A stretch of DNA of 64,000 nt, from assembly GCF_036373705.1 (NCBI RefSeq), contig NW_027102717.1, positions 90,545 through 154,544 on the forward strand, written 5' to 3'. Origin of the DNA: Amia ocellicauda (lineage: Eukaryota > Chordata > Actinopteri > Amiiformes > Amiidae). The notes under the pieces are model-generated. The model was not told where the DNA came from. It saw only the letters and a list, made by a program, of their open reading frames with translations, and searched no databases. The translations under genes were made by a program, and so were the position numbers. Each line of letters begins with the position of its first letter. Position 1 is the first letter of the stretch. Positions 13,499 through 26,616 of the stretch are shown here, piece after piece.

Positions 13499-15543
13499 CA
13501 GCTTGTTATAGGATATTGTGAACTGAACCTATTTTGCTGTGAATTTATATTTACTGCGAATAGTTTATTGTGGCTGGTCTTGGTCTGTCTGCACTAAATA
13601 AATGATTTGTATCAAGGGATTATTTAGTTTGTCTGTGTACTTTTTTACCTAACCACTAAGGGCCACTCCTTGCACTTCACACATTTGCCCTTTTAATTAC
13701 TCCCTTACTGACATACTTTAACATGCAATGTGCGTGTGATAATAGTTTTAGCAGCCTGTTGCCATTCAGGTGAGACAATACCTAGTAAATCCTTTTTTTT
13801 TTTTTTCATGTTGGTGCGCCGCGAAGGTTTTTGGTCTCAGCAAAGTGTGCCGTGGCATTACAACGCTTGGGAACCACTGGCTTGGCTTGTTGGGCATCCA
13901 GGTATGCACTGAGATTACGATCGGCACGATGATTGTCGTTCTCAGGAGAATTGTGATTCTTTGCTGATCATGTTCTCTGTCGCTTTTTACAAAGTTCTTA
14001 CAAGTGGCACATTGGGGATGAGGAGCAGAGCATGCTGACACGCATAGCTGTGGACTTCTGCATGGCATGGGGCCACAGGTCATTCCAAGTATTTCAAGAC
14101 GCCTGCAAATGTGTGGACACGTTGTGTTGGCCCAACCCTCACAGATTGTGCCAAGTCAAGTAGAGATGCATGTTGTGCTGTTCTAAAGTGACACGTCGTC
14201 AACGGCAAAAACATCTCTCAGAGTTCCTGGCTTGACTTGCCTCTGGAAGACAACACTTGCCCAGGCTGGATATTTGCCGAAAGAAGCAAAGAGGACTAGA
14301 CACCTTGCCTAGACGCAACTGCATATTTCATTGTCACCTGGAAGGCCATCCAGGCTTTTCACCACCATGGCCCTCGGTCAACAAGGCGCCCGAACAGGGA
14401 CTCGAACCCTGGACCCTCAGATTAAAAGTCTGATGCTCTAACACACAAATCGTTAAACAAAAAAGGTTATAAACACATTAACTACAATACCGGTTAGTAA
14501 GACGAAGGTGAGTCTCTCGTTAGTATTGTTAGTCAGACATTAAATAACTACGCAGGTTAGTATTTATGTCATGTAACTTCTCGTTATATATATATCAGTC
14601 TCATTTACGTTTAGGTGCCGAGAAAGATCCTATCGTTACTTGTTACCACAATTTCCCTTAACTGATTATTATTCAATGATCAAGGATAGGCAGGGCCACC
14701 AATAATCTAACGTCTATTGACTTGTGTCAATTTCAGACTAAACAGTTAAACAGGAATGAGAAGATATTTCTCAGGGTTGACAGATTTTATTTCTAAAATT
14801 ATCAACAAAACAGTTTAATGCAACACACATTTATATTTAAGAAAACTAAATGATATTACACATTCTAGAGTTTTGAATCACAGAATAACATTTCGAATTG
14901 ATTTCTCAAATGTCATGAATCATGAACTCCAAACTGTTAAACTTATCTGAACTTCGTCGCAGAGAGGCCTCTCTGTCTTCGGGCTCAGATCACAGCACAC
15001 GGCACATGGTCCGTGTGGTTTGGAACAAAGGCAGTGCGGTTCGGCTTTGTCCAAGAACTTCCACTCAGTCGATGCACCTGGAAATTGGGGTTTCGCGAAA
15101 TTAGAGTCTTTTCCAAACAGATTTTCCACTGGTTTGAAGGCTCCAAGGTTGTGCACAAAATCTTCTTTGTAAGCAGGGTTCCACCGTAGTTACTTGAAGA
15201 CAAAGTCTTTGAGGAAAGCAGGGCCCTGTTCGTTCCAAGGGTCAAGTTTCTTAAGACTCAAATAGCTATTTAAATGACTGAACACTTTCATATACATTCG
15301 ACTTACTCAATTGTCCAGCTGTAAAACTCCACTGATCAGGTGGGCACAGGCGGGCATGCGCAGTCTGTAAAGTTCTTTATTTAATAAAGTCCTTTAAAAG
15401 AATTCTTCGTACGGCTCAATCTCCTTCTCCCAGTTTAACTCTTCTGTTGCCGGCAAAGACTTGGTTGGTTTCTGGTTCCGGTTCGGGCAACAGAGCTACA
15501 GGTTGAGCTGTGGCAGCGAGTTACTGGTTCAGGTGAGAGAGAA

Positions 15544-15584
<41 letters not shown>

Positions 15585-16475
15585 CTGTGCACTGTTCCTT
15601 ATAGTCTGTCAGATCAATAGGTGATTGGTTCTTGAGTTCTTGAGATTGGATTTCGGTTTCAGCCCCCAGTGTCCTAATGGAGGGGGGCTTGATTTATGAC
15701 TGATGTCAATCCATGCCATCTTTTGGAAATGCCGGTTGGCCCGGGTTCGTAGCACTATGTCGGGATTTCGGCTCTCGTCCACTTCAAAGAGTTTTTATCA
15801 CCTACAGGCCCCTTTCTCCAGACATCTCATAGCAGGATTCAACCTATTTGGCCTCTTCTCGGTGCCATCCTCCCCAAAACTGTCACTTTGATGCAAACCA
15901 GTTCCAAGCTGATGAGCAAAGGAAATCTGATAACTTTGGGGGTGGAGAGGTCTTCTTTAGATCAGTGCTTCAGCTCAGAGCCCAAATGCTCTTATCAAAA
16001 TACACCCAACATAACGCTACACAGTGGAACTGCAAGGCAATTGATTAAAGGGACATGTGGTGAATTCCTTTTTATCTTTATACTGTTGTTGGATGTCTCC
16101 TGTTCCTCTAAGTCTCATTTGGCCTTGGTTTTCCCCCTCTGTGTTGAATAATCGGGCTCTAAATAGCACCGGCGTTTCTCCTGCAGTTCTTCGTTCTTTC
16201 CACTGCTAGCGCTGCCTTTGTGAAGGCAGATGGTGCTTGTGAGAAGTCAACAGCATGTCCACCGAAAAGGGTGTCTGACTCCTGGTTTTGGATCCGGAAG
16301 GGTTGATAACAGACCGAAACGGTTACAATATGATACTGCTTAGATTAACTGTGGATATGTATAGTGATCGTGCTCGGCTCAGGTGTGCGTTCAGTCTGCA
16401 CACAAAACATTTCGGTCGCGAAACGTCTAATCAAATCGAATAAAATGGCGGGGATAGCATGTTTGATCCGTGTGC
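13499..16475. repeat. Array unit 5 (short unit, dimer part B)
   Basis: This short unit has the tRNA-destroying deletion at 14,440. Its 3' end keeps the 310-bp segment (16,222-16,530). Private variants shared only with unit 7 include TTTCGAATTG near 14,892, GTAGCACTATG near 15,750, AATAGCACCGG near 16,163 and TAAAATGGCGG near 16,441. The (GA)n tract is at about 15,533-15,587. Confidence 0.9.
14387..14440 (-). pseudogene. Truncated tRNA-Lys(UUU)
   Basis: This is the same 54-nt 3' remnant and the same breakpoint as at 8017-8070. The D arm and A box are missing. Confidence 0.88.
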
Positions 16476-17419
16476 TATTGTTTTTCAACAATTGTAATGC
16501 CCTTTGTAACGTTTAACTACTTCGTTAAATACAGCTTGTTATAGGATATTGTGAACTGAACCTATTTTGCTGTGAATTTATATTTACTGCGAATAGTTTA
16601 TTGTGGCTGGTCTTGGTCTGTCTGCACTAAATAAATGATTTGTATCAAGGGATTATTTAGTTTGTCTGTGTACTTTTTTACCTAACCACTAAGGGCCACT
16701 CCTTGCACTTCACACATTTGCCCTTTAAATTACTCCCTTACTGACATACTTTAACATGCAATGTGCGTGTGATAATAGTTTTAGCAGCCTGTTGCCATTC
16801 AGGTGAGACAATACCTAGTAAATCCGTTTTTTTTTTTTTCATGTTGGTGCGCCGCGAAGGTTTTTGGTCTCAGCAAAGTGTGCCGTGGCATTACAACGCT
16901 TGGGAACCACTGGCTTGGCTTGTTGGGCATCCAGGTATGCACTGAGATTACGATCGGCACGATGATTGTCGTTCTCAGGAGAATTGTGTTTCTTTGCTGA
17001 TCATGTTCTCTGTCGCTTTTTACAAAGTTCTTACAAGTGGCACATTGGGGATGAGGAGCAGAGCATGCTGACACGCATAGCTGTGGACTTCTGCATGGCA
17101 TGGGGCCACAGGTCATTCCAAGTATTTCAAGACGCCTGCAAATGTGTGGACACGTTGTGTTGGCCCAACCCTCACAGATTGTGCCAAGTCAAGTAGAGAT
17201 GCATGTTGTGCTGTTCTAAAGTGACACGTCGTCAACGGCAAAAACATCTCTCAGAGTTCCTGGCTTGACTTGCCTCTGGAAGACAACACTTGCCCAGGCT
17301 GGATATTTGCCGAAAGAAGCAAAGAGGACTAGACACCTTGCCTAGACGCAACTGCATATTTCATTGTCACCTGGAAGGCCATCCAGGCTTTTCACCATCA
17401 TGGCCCTCGGTCAACAAGG

Positions 17420-17492
17420 CGCCCGAACAGGGACTCGAACCCTGGACCCTCAGATTAAAAGTCTGATGCTCTACCGGCTGAGCTACCCGGGC
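17420..17492 (-). tRNA. tRNA-Lys(UUU)
   Basis: The 73-nt gene matches the copy at 10,731-10,803 by eye, with intact acceptor, D, anticodon (TTT) and T arms and both internal promoter boxes. Confidence 0.93.
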
Positions 17493-17718
17493 TTCAGTGA
17501 AGTGCTTCACAATGTGTTGGCTTCATGATTGTTCCAGACCGCTTTCTGGCCGGTTTAGAAAACTGGGCTCAGGGTCACATGCATATGAGATGTTTGGGCA
17601 ATGCGAGTTCTCCACAGCAAATCCGAATTTCCGGTGTTTTCTCCTTGTCCTCATGCAATTCCAATGGCTTGACATTTGGGAGCTCGTCCAAAACCGATGT
17701 CAAACCATAATCACGCCT

Positions 17719-17807
17719 TCCTTCGAGCCGGAATTGAACCAGCGACCTAAGGATGCCCGCTGCCTGAAACCTACAGTCCTCCGCTCTACCAACTGAGCTA
17801 TCGAAGG
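17719..17807 (-). tRNA. tRNA-Tyr(GUA) with intron
   Basis: The 89-nt gene matches the copy at 11,030-11,118, with the 16-nt intron after the anticodon GTA. A TTTT on the transcribed strand lies just beyond it. Confidence 0.93.
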
Positions 17808-19503
17808 GAAGCTTCTCACCGTCTTCCCCTGGCAGTCTCAGTGGCCGTGCAAAGCCAAGAAGCACCGTGGCTTGGCTCAGTGGTTTTCAACCCGTGTGCC
17901 GTGAGGACTACCCAATTGTGTCGTGAGATTTTTATCCCCTGAAAAATATTATGTCATTTTGTTTGGTCAACTTCATAAATCTTGTATCAAATCAAACTTA
18001 TTCAAATGTGTGAAAATATTACATTTATACATCACCTGTAGAAAGCGTTTCATAACTGAATTGTTGTGTTTGCCGGACTGAACGCACACCTACACTGAGT
18101 TGCAGTGCTATCAGTTGTATCGTAAGGTACACTTATAAATTTCAATTTAAGAAGTGAATTTATAGTATCACCTTATCACGAATCCTGGAATCTTGTAGAA
18201 CTCAATTTCTGTAATAATTGGACACAGACACCAATTCCAAAGATATAAATTGTTAAATTTATTCAAAAACAAAGACTAAATGTAGCACTACACTAATTAT
18301 ACAAAAGGGAAAAGCTAATTAAAATTCAACTCTAGATCAACAAATCAAAGACAAATCACTTCCGTGACCAAATCAAAGACCATGGGATCGCATATGATAG
18401 CACACAAATCGTTTAACAAAAAAGGTTATAAACACATTAACTACAATACCGGTTAGTAAGACGAAGGTGAGTCTCTCGTTAGTATTGTTAGTCAGACATT
18501 AAATAACTACGCAGGTTAGTATTTATGTCAGGTAACTTCTCGTTATATATATATCAGTCTCATTTACGTTTAGGTGCCGAGAAAGATCCTATCGTTACTT
18601 GTTACCACAATTTCCCTTAACTGATTATTATTCAATGATCAAGGATAGGCAGGGCCACCAATAATCTAACGTCTATTGACTTGTGTCAATTTCAGACTAA
18701 ACAGTTAAACAGGAATGAGAAGATATTTCTCGGGGTTGACAGATTTTATTTCTAAAATTATCAACAAAACAGTTTAATGCAACACACATTTATATTTAAG
18801 AAAACTAAATGATATTACACATTCTAGAGTTTTGAATCACAGAATAACATTTCTAATTGATTTCTCAAATGTCATGAATCATGAACTCCAAACTGTTAAA
18901 CTTATCTGAACTTCGTCGCAGAGAGGCCTCTCTGTCTTCGGGCTCAGATCACAGCACACGGCACATGGTCCGTGTGGTTTGGAACAAAGGCAGTGCGGTT
19001 CGGCTTTGTCCAAGAACTTCCACTCAGTCGAAGCACCTGGAAGTTGGGGTTTCGCGAAATTAGAGTCTTTTCCTAACAGATTTTCCACTGGTTTGAAGGC
19101 TCCAAGGTTGTGCACAAAATCTTCTTTGTAAGCAGGGTTCCACCGTAGTTACTTGAAGACAAAGTCTTTGAGGAAAGCAGGGCCCTGTTCGTTCCAAGGG
19201 TCAAGTTTCTTAAGACTCAAATAGCTATTTAAATGACTGAACACTTTCATATACATTCGACTTACTCAATTGTCCAGCTGTAAAACTCCACTGATCAGGT
19301 GGGCACAGGCGGGCATGCGCAGTCTGTAAAGTTCTTTATTTAATAAAGTCCTTTAAAAGAATTCTTCGTACGGCTCAATCTCCTTCTCCCAGTTTAACTC
19401 TTCTGTTGCCGGCAAAGACTTGGTTGGTTTCTGGTTCCGGTTCGGGCAACAGAGCTACAGGTTGAGCTGTGGCAGCGAGTTACTGGTTCAGGTGAGAGAG
19501 AAA

Positions 19504-19551
<48 letters not shown>

Positions 19552-20185
19552 GCACTGTTCCTTATAGTCTGTCAGATCAATAGGTGATTGGTTCTTGAGT
19601 TCTTGAGATTGGATTTCGGTTTCAGCCCCCAGTGTCCTAATGGAGGGGGGCTTGATTTATGACTGATGTCAATCCATGCCATCTTTTGGAAATGCCGGTT
19701 GGCCCGGGTTCGTAGCTCTATGTCGGGATTTCGGCTCTCGTCCACTTCAAAGAGTTTTTATCACCTACAGGCCCCTTTCTCCAGACATCTCATAGCAGGA
19801 TTCAACCTATTTGGCCTCTTCTCGGTGCCATCCTCCCCAAAACTGTCACTTTGATGCAAACCAGTTCCAAGCTGATGAGCAAAGGAAATCTGATAACTTT
19901 GGGGGTGGAGAGGTCTTCTTTAGATCAGTGCTTCAGCTCAGAGCCCAAATGCTCTTATCAAAATACACCCAACATAACGCTACACAGTGGAACTGCAAGG
20001 CAATTGATTAAAGGGACATGTGGTAAATTCCTTTTCATCTTTATACTGTTGTTGGATGTCTCCTGTTCCTCTAAGTCTCATTTGGCCTTGGTTTTCCCCC
20101 TCTGTGTTGAATAATCGGGCTCTAAATAGCCCCGGCGTTTCTCCTGCAGTTCTTCGTTCTTTCCACTGCTAGCGCTGCCTTTGTG

Positions 20186-22230
20186 CAGCTTGTTATAGGA
20201 TATTGTGAACTGAACCTATTTTGCTGTGAATTTATATTTACTGCGAATAGTTTATTGTGGCTGGTCTTGGTCTGTCTGCACTAAATAAATGATTTGTATC
20301 AAGGGATTATTTAGTTTGTCTGTGTACTTTTTTACCTAACCACTAAGGGCCACTCCTTGCACTTCACACATTTGCCCTTTTAATTACTCCCTTACTGACA
20401 TTCTTTAACATGCAATGTGCGTGTGATAATAGTTTTAGCAGCCTGTTGCCATTCAGGTGAGACAATACCTAGTAAATCCGTTTTTTTTTTTTTCATGTTG
20501 GTGCGCCGCGAAGGTTTTTGGTCTCAGCAAAGTGTGCCGTGGCATTACAACGCTTGGGAACCACTGGCTTGGCTTGTTGGGCATCCAGGTATGCACTGAG
20601 ATTACGATCGGCACGATGATTGTCGTTCTCAGGAGAATTGTGTTTCTTTGCTGATCATGTTCTCTGTCGCTTTTTACAAAGTTCTTACAAGTGGCACATT
20701 GGGGATGAGGAGCAGAGCATGCTGACACGCATAGCTGTGGACTTCTGCATGGCATGGGGCCACAGGTCATTCCAAGTATTTCAAGACGCCTGCAAATGTG
20801 TGGACACGTTGTGTTGGCCCAACCCTCACAGATTGTGCCAAGTCAAGTAGAGATGCATGTTGTGCTGTTCTAAAGTGACACGTCGTCAACGGCAAAAACA
20901 TCTCTCAGAGTTCCTGGCTTGACTTGCCTCTGGAAGACAACACTTGCCCAGGCTGGATATTTGCCGAAAGAAGCAAAGAGGACTAGACACCTTGCCTAGA
21001 CGCAACTGCATATTTCATTGTCACCTGGAAGGCCATCCAGGCTTTTCACCACCATGGCCCTCGGTCAACAAGGCGCCCGAACAGGGACTCGAACCCTGGA
21101 CCCTCAGATTAAAAGTCTGATGCTCTAACACACAAATCGTTAAACAAAAAAGGTTATAAACACATTAACTACAATACCGGTTAGTAAGACGAAGGTGAGT
21201 CTCTCGTTAGTATTGTTAGTCAGACATTAAATAACTACGCAGGTTAGTATTTATGTCAGGTAACTTCTCGTTATATATATATCAGTCTCATTTACGTTTA
21301 GGTGCCGAGAAAGATCCTATCGTTACTTGTTACCACAATTTCCCTTAACTGATTATTATTCAATGATCAAGGATAGGCAGGGCCATCAATAATCTAACGT
21401 CTATTGACTTGTGTCAATTTCAGACTAAACAGTTAAACAGGAATGAGAAGATATTTCTCAGGGTTGACAGATTTTATTTCTAAAATTATCAACAAAACAG
21501 TTTAATGCAACACACATTTATATTTAAGAAAACTAAATGATATTACACATTCTAGAGTTTTGAATCACAGAATAACATTTCGAATTGATTTCTCAAATGT
21601 CATGAATCATGAACTCCAAACTGTTAAACTTATCTGAACTTCGTCGCAGAGAGGCCTCTCTGTCTTCGGGCTCAGATCACAGCACACGGCACATGGTCCG
21701 TGTGGTTTGGAACAAAGGCAGTGCGGTTCGGCTTTGTCCAAGAACTTCCACTCAGTCGATGCACCTGGAAATTGGGGTTTCGCGAAATTAGAGTCTTTTC
21801 CAAACAGATTTTCCACTGGTTTGAAGGCTCCAAGGTTGTGCACAAAATCTTCTTTGTAAGCAGGGTTCCACCGTAGTTACTTGAAGACAAAGTCTTTGAG
21901 GAAAGCAGGGCCCTGTTCGTTCCAAGGGTCAAGTTTCTTAAGACTCAAATAGCTATTTAAATGACTGAACACTTTCATATACATTCGACTTACTCAATTG
22001 TCCAGCTGTAAAACTCCACTGATCAGGTGGGCACAGGCGGGCATGCGCAGTCTGTAAAGTTCTTTATTTAATAAAGTCCTTTAAAAGAATTCTTCGTACG
22101 GCTCAATCTCCTTCTCCCAGTTTAACTCTTCTGTTGCCGGCAAAGACTTGGTTGGTTTCTGGTTCCGGTTCGGGCAACAGAGCTACAGGTTGAGCTGTGG
22201 CAGCGAGTTACTGGTTCAGGTGAGAGAGAA

Positions 22231-22269
<39 letters not shown>

Positions 22270-23160
22270 CTGTGCACTGTTCCTTATAGTCTGTCAGATC
22301 AATAGGTGATTGGTTCTTGAGTTCTTGAGATTGGATTTCGGTTTCAGCCCCCAGTGTCCTAATGGAGGGGGGCTTGATTTATGACTGATGTCAATCCATG
22401 CCATCTTTTGGAAATGCCGGTTGGCCCGGGTTCGTAGCACTATGTCGGGATTTCGGCTCTCGTCCACTTCAAAGAGTTTTTATCACCTACAGGCCCCTTT
22501 CTCCAGACATCTCATAGCAGGATTCAACCTATTTGGCCTCTTCTCGGTGCCATCCTCCCCAAAACTGTCACTTTGATGCAAACCAGTTCCAAGCTGATGA
22601 GCAAAGGAAATCTGATAACTTTGGGGGTGGAGAGGTCTTCTTTAGATCAGTGCTTCAGCTCAGAGCCCAAATGCTCTTATCAAAATACACCCAACATAAC
22701 GCTACACAGTGGAACTGCAAGGCAATTGATTAAAGGGACATGTGGTGAATTCCTTTTTATCTTTATACTGTTGTTGGATGTCTCCTGTTCCTCTAAGTCT
22801 CATTTGGCCTTGGTTTTCCCCCTCTGTGTTGAATAATCGGGCTCTAAATAGCACCGGCGTTTCTCCTGCAGTTCTTCGTTCTTTCCACTGCTAGCGCTGC
22901 CTTTGTGAAGGCAGATGGTGCTTGTGAGAAGTCAACAGCATGTCCACCGAAAAGGGTGTCTGACTCCTGGTTTTGGATCCGGAAGGGTTGATAACAGACC
23001 GAAACGGTTACAATATGATACTGCTTAGATTAACTGTGGATATGTATAGTGATCGTGCTCGGCTCAGGTGTGCGTTCAGTCTGCACACAAAACATTTCGG
23101 TCGCGAAACGTCTAATCAAATCGAATAAAATGGCGGGGATAGCATGTTTGATCCGTGTGC
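20186..23160. repeat. Array unit 7 (short unit, dimer part B)
   Basis: This unit shares the private variants of unit 5 and the same tRNA-Lys breakpoint (21,127). The 310-bp 3' segment is present (22,909-23,218). With unit 6 it makes the second copy of the dimer. Confidence 0.9.
21074..21127 (-). pseudogene. Truncated tRNA-Lys(UUU)
   Basis: This is the third copy of the 54-nt remnant lacking acceptor 5' strand and D arm, with the same fusion to ACACACAAATCG. Confidence 0.88.
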
Positions 23161-24104
23161 TATTGTTTTTCAACAATTGTAATGCCCTTTGTAACGTTTA
23201 ACTACTTCGTTAAATACAGCTTGTTATAGGATATTGTGAACTGAACCTATTTTGCTGTGAATTTATGTTTACTGCGAATAGTTTATTGTGGCTGGTCTTG
23301 GTCTGTCTGCACTAAATAAATGATTTGTATCAAGGGATTATTTAGTTTGTCTGTGTACTTTTTTACCTAACCACTAAGGGCCACTCCTTGCACTTCACAC
23401 ATTTGCCCTTTAAATTACTCCCTTACTGACATACTTTAACATGCAATGTGCGTGTGATAATAGTTTTAGCAGCCTGTTGCCATTCAGGTGAGACAATACC
23501 TAGTAAATCCGTTTTTTTTTTTTTCATGTTGGTGCGCCGCGAAGGTTTTTGGTCTCAGCAAAGTGTGCCGTGGCATTACAACGCTTGGGAACCACTGGCT
23601 TGGCTTGTTGGGCATCCAGGTATGCACTGAGATTACGATCGGCACGATGATTGTCGTTCTCAGGAGAATTGTGTTTCTTTGCTGATCATGTTCTCTGTCG
23701 CTTTTTACAAAGTTCTTACAAGTGGCACATTGGGGATGAGGAGCAGAGCATGCTGACACGCATAGCTGTGGACTTCTGCATGGCATGGGGCCACAGGTCA
23801 TTCCAAGTATTTCAAGACGCCTGCAAATGTGTGGACACGTTGTGTTGGCCCAACCCTCACAGATTGTGCCAAGTCAAGTAGAGATGCATGTTGTGCTGTT
23901 CTAAAGTGACACGTCGTCAACGGCAAAAACATCTCTCAGAGTTCCTGGCTTGACTTGCCTCTGGAAGACAACACTTGCCCAGGCTGGATATTTGCCGAAA
24001 GAAGCAAAGAGGACTAGACACCTTGCCTAGACGCAACTGCATATTTCATTGTCACCTGGAAGGCCATCCAGGCTTTTCACCATCATGGCCCTCGGTCAAC
24101 AAGG

Positions 24105-24177
24105 CGCCCGAACAGGGACTCGAACCCTGGACCCTCAGATTAAAAGTCTGATGCTCTACCGGCTGAGCTACCCGGCC
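24105..24177 (-). tRNA. tRNA-Lys(UUU), one acceptor mismatch
   Basis: This is a 73-nt tRNA like the copies at 10,731 and 17,420. The 5' acceptor strand reads GGCCGGG instead of GCCCGGG, putting G at position 2 opposite G71. The rest, including anticodon TTT and both boxes, is intact. The mismatch may lower function or mark it as a young pseudogene. Confidence 0.85.
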
Positions 24178-24412
24178 TTCAGTGAAGTGCTTCACAATGT
24201 GTTGGCTTCATGATTGTTCCAGACCGCTTTCTGGCCGGTTTAGAAAACTGGGCTCAGGGTGAAAAGGGTCACATGCATATGAGATGTTTGGGCAATGCGA
24301 GTTCTCCACAGCAAATCCGAATTTCCGGTGTTTTCTCCTTGTCCTCATGCAATTCCAATGGCTTGACATTTGGGAGCTCGTCCAAAACCGATGTCAAACC
24401 ATAATCACGCCT

Positions 24413-24501
24413 TCCTTCGAGCCGGAATTGAACCAGCGACCTAAGGATGCCCGCTGCCTGAAACCTACAGTCCTCCGCTCTACCAACTGAGCTATCGAAG
24501 G
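24413..24501 (-). tRNA. tRNA-Tyr(GUA) with intron
   Basis: This is the fourth intact tRNA-Tyr in the array. All arms, the 16-nt intron and the downstream TTTT are as in the other copies. Confidence 0.93.
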
Positions 24502-25899
24502 GAAGCTTCTCACCGTCTTCCCCTGGCAGTCTCAGTGGCCGTGCAAAGCCAAGAAGCACCGTGGCTTGGCTCAGTGGTTTTCAACCCGTGTGCCGTGAGG
24601 ACTACCCAATTGTGTCGTGAGATTTTTATCCCCTGAAAAATATTATGTCATTTTGTTTGGTCAACTTCATAAATCTTGTATCAAATCAAACTTATTCAAA
24701 TGTGTGAAAATATTACATTTATACATCACCTGTAGAAAGCGTTTCATAACTGAAATGTTGTGTTTGCCGGACTGAACGCACACCTACACTGAGTTGCAGT
24801 GCTATCAGTTGTATCGTAAGGTACACTTATAAATTTCAATTTAAGAAGTGAATTTATAGTATCACCTTATCACGAATCCTGGAATCTTGTAGAACTCAAT
24901 TTCTGTAATAATTGGACACAGACACCAATTCCAAAGATATAAATTGTTAAATTTATTCAAAAACAAAGACTAAATGTAGCACTACACTAATTATACAAAA
25001 GGGAAAAGCTAATCAAAATTCAACTCTAGATCAACAAATCAAAGACAAATCACTTCCGTGACCAAATCAAAGACCATGGGATCGCATATGATAACACACA
25101 AATCGTTAAACAAAAAAGGTTATAAACACATTAACTACAATACCGGTTAGTAAGACGAAGGTGAGTCTCTCGTTAGTATTGTTAGTCAGACATTAAATAA
25201 CTACGCAGGTTAGTATTTATGTCAGGTAACTTCTCGTTATATATATATCAGTCTCATTTACGTTTAGGTGCCGAGAAAGATCCTATCATTACTTGTTACC
25301 ACAATTTCCCTTAACTGATTATTATTCAATGATCAAGGATAGGCAGGGCCACCAATAATCTAACGTCTATTGACTTGTGTCAATTTCAGACTAAACAGTT
25401 AAACAGGAATGAGAAGATATTTCTCGGCGTTGACAGATTTTATTTCTAAAATTATCAACAAAACAGTTGAATGCAACACACATTTATATTTAAGAAAACT
25501 AAATGATATTACACATTCTAGAGTTATGAATCACAGATTAACATTTCTAATTGATTTCTTAAATGTCATGAATCACAAACTCCAAACTGTTAAACTTATC
25601 TGAACTTCGTCGCAGAGAGGCCTCTCTGGCTTCGGGCTCAGATAACAGCACACGGCACGAGGTCCGTGTGGTTGGAACAAAGGCAGTCCGGTTCAGCTTT
25701 GTCCAAGAACTTCCACTCAGTCGATGCACCTGGAAGTTGGGGTTTCGCGAATGTAGAGTCTTTTCCAAACAGATTTTCCATTGGTTTGAAGGCTCCAAGG
25801 TTGTGCACAAAATCTTCTTTGTAAGCAGGGTTCCACCGTAGTTACTTGAAGACAAAGTCTTTGAGGAAAGCAGGGCCCTGTTTGTTCCAAGGGTCAAGT

Positions 25900-26616
25900 T
25901 TCTTAAGACTCAAATAGCTATTTAAATGACTGGCACTTTCGTATTCAGTCGACTTAGTCAATTGTCCAGCTGTAAAACTCCACTGATCAGGTGGGTCTGT
26001 AAAGTTCTTTATTTAATAAAGTCCTTTAAAAGAATTCTTCGTACGGCTCAATCTCCTTCTCCCAGTTTAATTCTTCTGTTGCCGGCAAAGACTTGGTTGG
26101 TTTCTGGTTCCGGTTCTGGCAACAGAGCTACAGGTTGCGAGTTTCTGGTTCAGGTGAGAGAGAGAGTAAGAGAGAGAGACCGTGCGCTGTTCTTTATAGT
26201 CTGTCAGATCAATAGGTGATTGGTTCTTGATTTTTTTAGATTGGATTTCGGTTTCAGCCCCCAGTGTCCTATTGGAGGGGGGCTTGATTTATGACTGATG
26301 TCAATCCATGCCATCTTTTGGAAATGCCGGTTGGCCCGGGTTCGTAGCTCTATGTCGGGATTTCGGCTCTCGTCCACTTCAAAGAGTTTTTATTACCTAC
26401 AGGCCCCTTTCTCCTATCTCATAGCAGGATTCCAAACTATTTGGCCTATTCTCGGTGCCATCCTCCCCAAAACTGTCACTTTGATGTAAACCAGTTCCAA
26501 GCTGATGAGTTAAGGAAATCTGATAACTTTTGGTGGGGGGAGAGGTCTTCTTTAGATCAGTGCTTCAGCTCAGAGCTAAAATGCTCTTATCAAAATACAC
26601 CCAACATAACACTACA
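25900..26616 (-). mobile_element. LTR-like segment at array end (uncertain fossil)
   Basis: Read on the minus strand, this end starts TGTAGTGTTATGTTGGG at 26,616. It carries a TATA-like CTATAAGGAAC about 420 bp in and an AATAAAG signal about 600 bp in, an order typical of an LTR. The same block lies inside every unit but the first. The far end was not found, so the family and limits are unsure. Confidence 0.3.

Larger units (their letters stand above)
16476..20185. repeat. Array unit 6 (long unit, dimer part A)
   Basis: This is a long unit with both tRNAs intact. It is nearly base-for-base like unit 4 except that it begins with the full landmark segment. Its end is the deleted junction at about 20,185. 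The (GA)n tract is at about 19,492-19,549. Confidence 0.9.
1..26616. repeat. Tandem array of eight tRNA-bearing macro-units
   Basis: The same sequence blocks recur in the same order eight times, at spacings of 3695, 3378, 2713, 3656, 3033, 3654 and 3031 bp, measured between copies of one landmark (288, 3983, 7361, 10074, 13730, 16763, 20417, 23448). Copies differ by scattered single bases and a few large deletions. Each unit holds a minus-strand tRNA-Lys region, in long units a minus-strand tRNA-Tyr, a poly-T run, a (GA)n tract (longest about 12,806-12,861) and AT-rich DNA. Small open frames of 60-125 codons recur only because the DNA does, and I found no protein gene. Alternating long and short units from unit 4 on show a dimeric higher-order repeat of about 6.65-6.69 kb. 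Confidence 0.95.
23161..26616. repeat. Array unit 8 (last, 3' part diverged)
   Basis: The first 2.2 kb match the other long units closely. From about 25,400 the sequence departs more and more: the block CACAGGCGGGCATGCGCAG is missing near 25,997, the (GA)n tract is short (about 26,154-26,181), and there are many substitutions and small gaps. Similarity stops at 26,616 after ACTACA, where other units continue with CAGTGGAACTGC. Confidence 0.88.

Noticed and set aside
288-24559. Families of 60-125-codon open frames repeated in each array unit on both strands
   Set aside because: They recur only because the DNA units are near-identical. Several overlap tRNA genes in antisense, many use non-ATG starts, frames change between units at poly-T length changes, and none has protein-like features.
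1-26616. CRISPR or prokaryotic repeat interpretation of the array
   Set aside because: Units are kilobases long, contain intron-bearing eukaryotic tRNA genes and lie in a genome with LINEs, SINEs and spliced genes.
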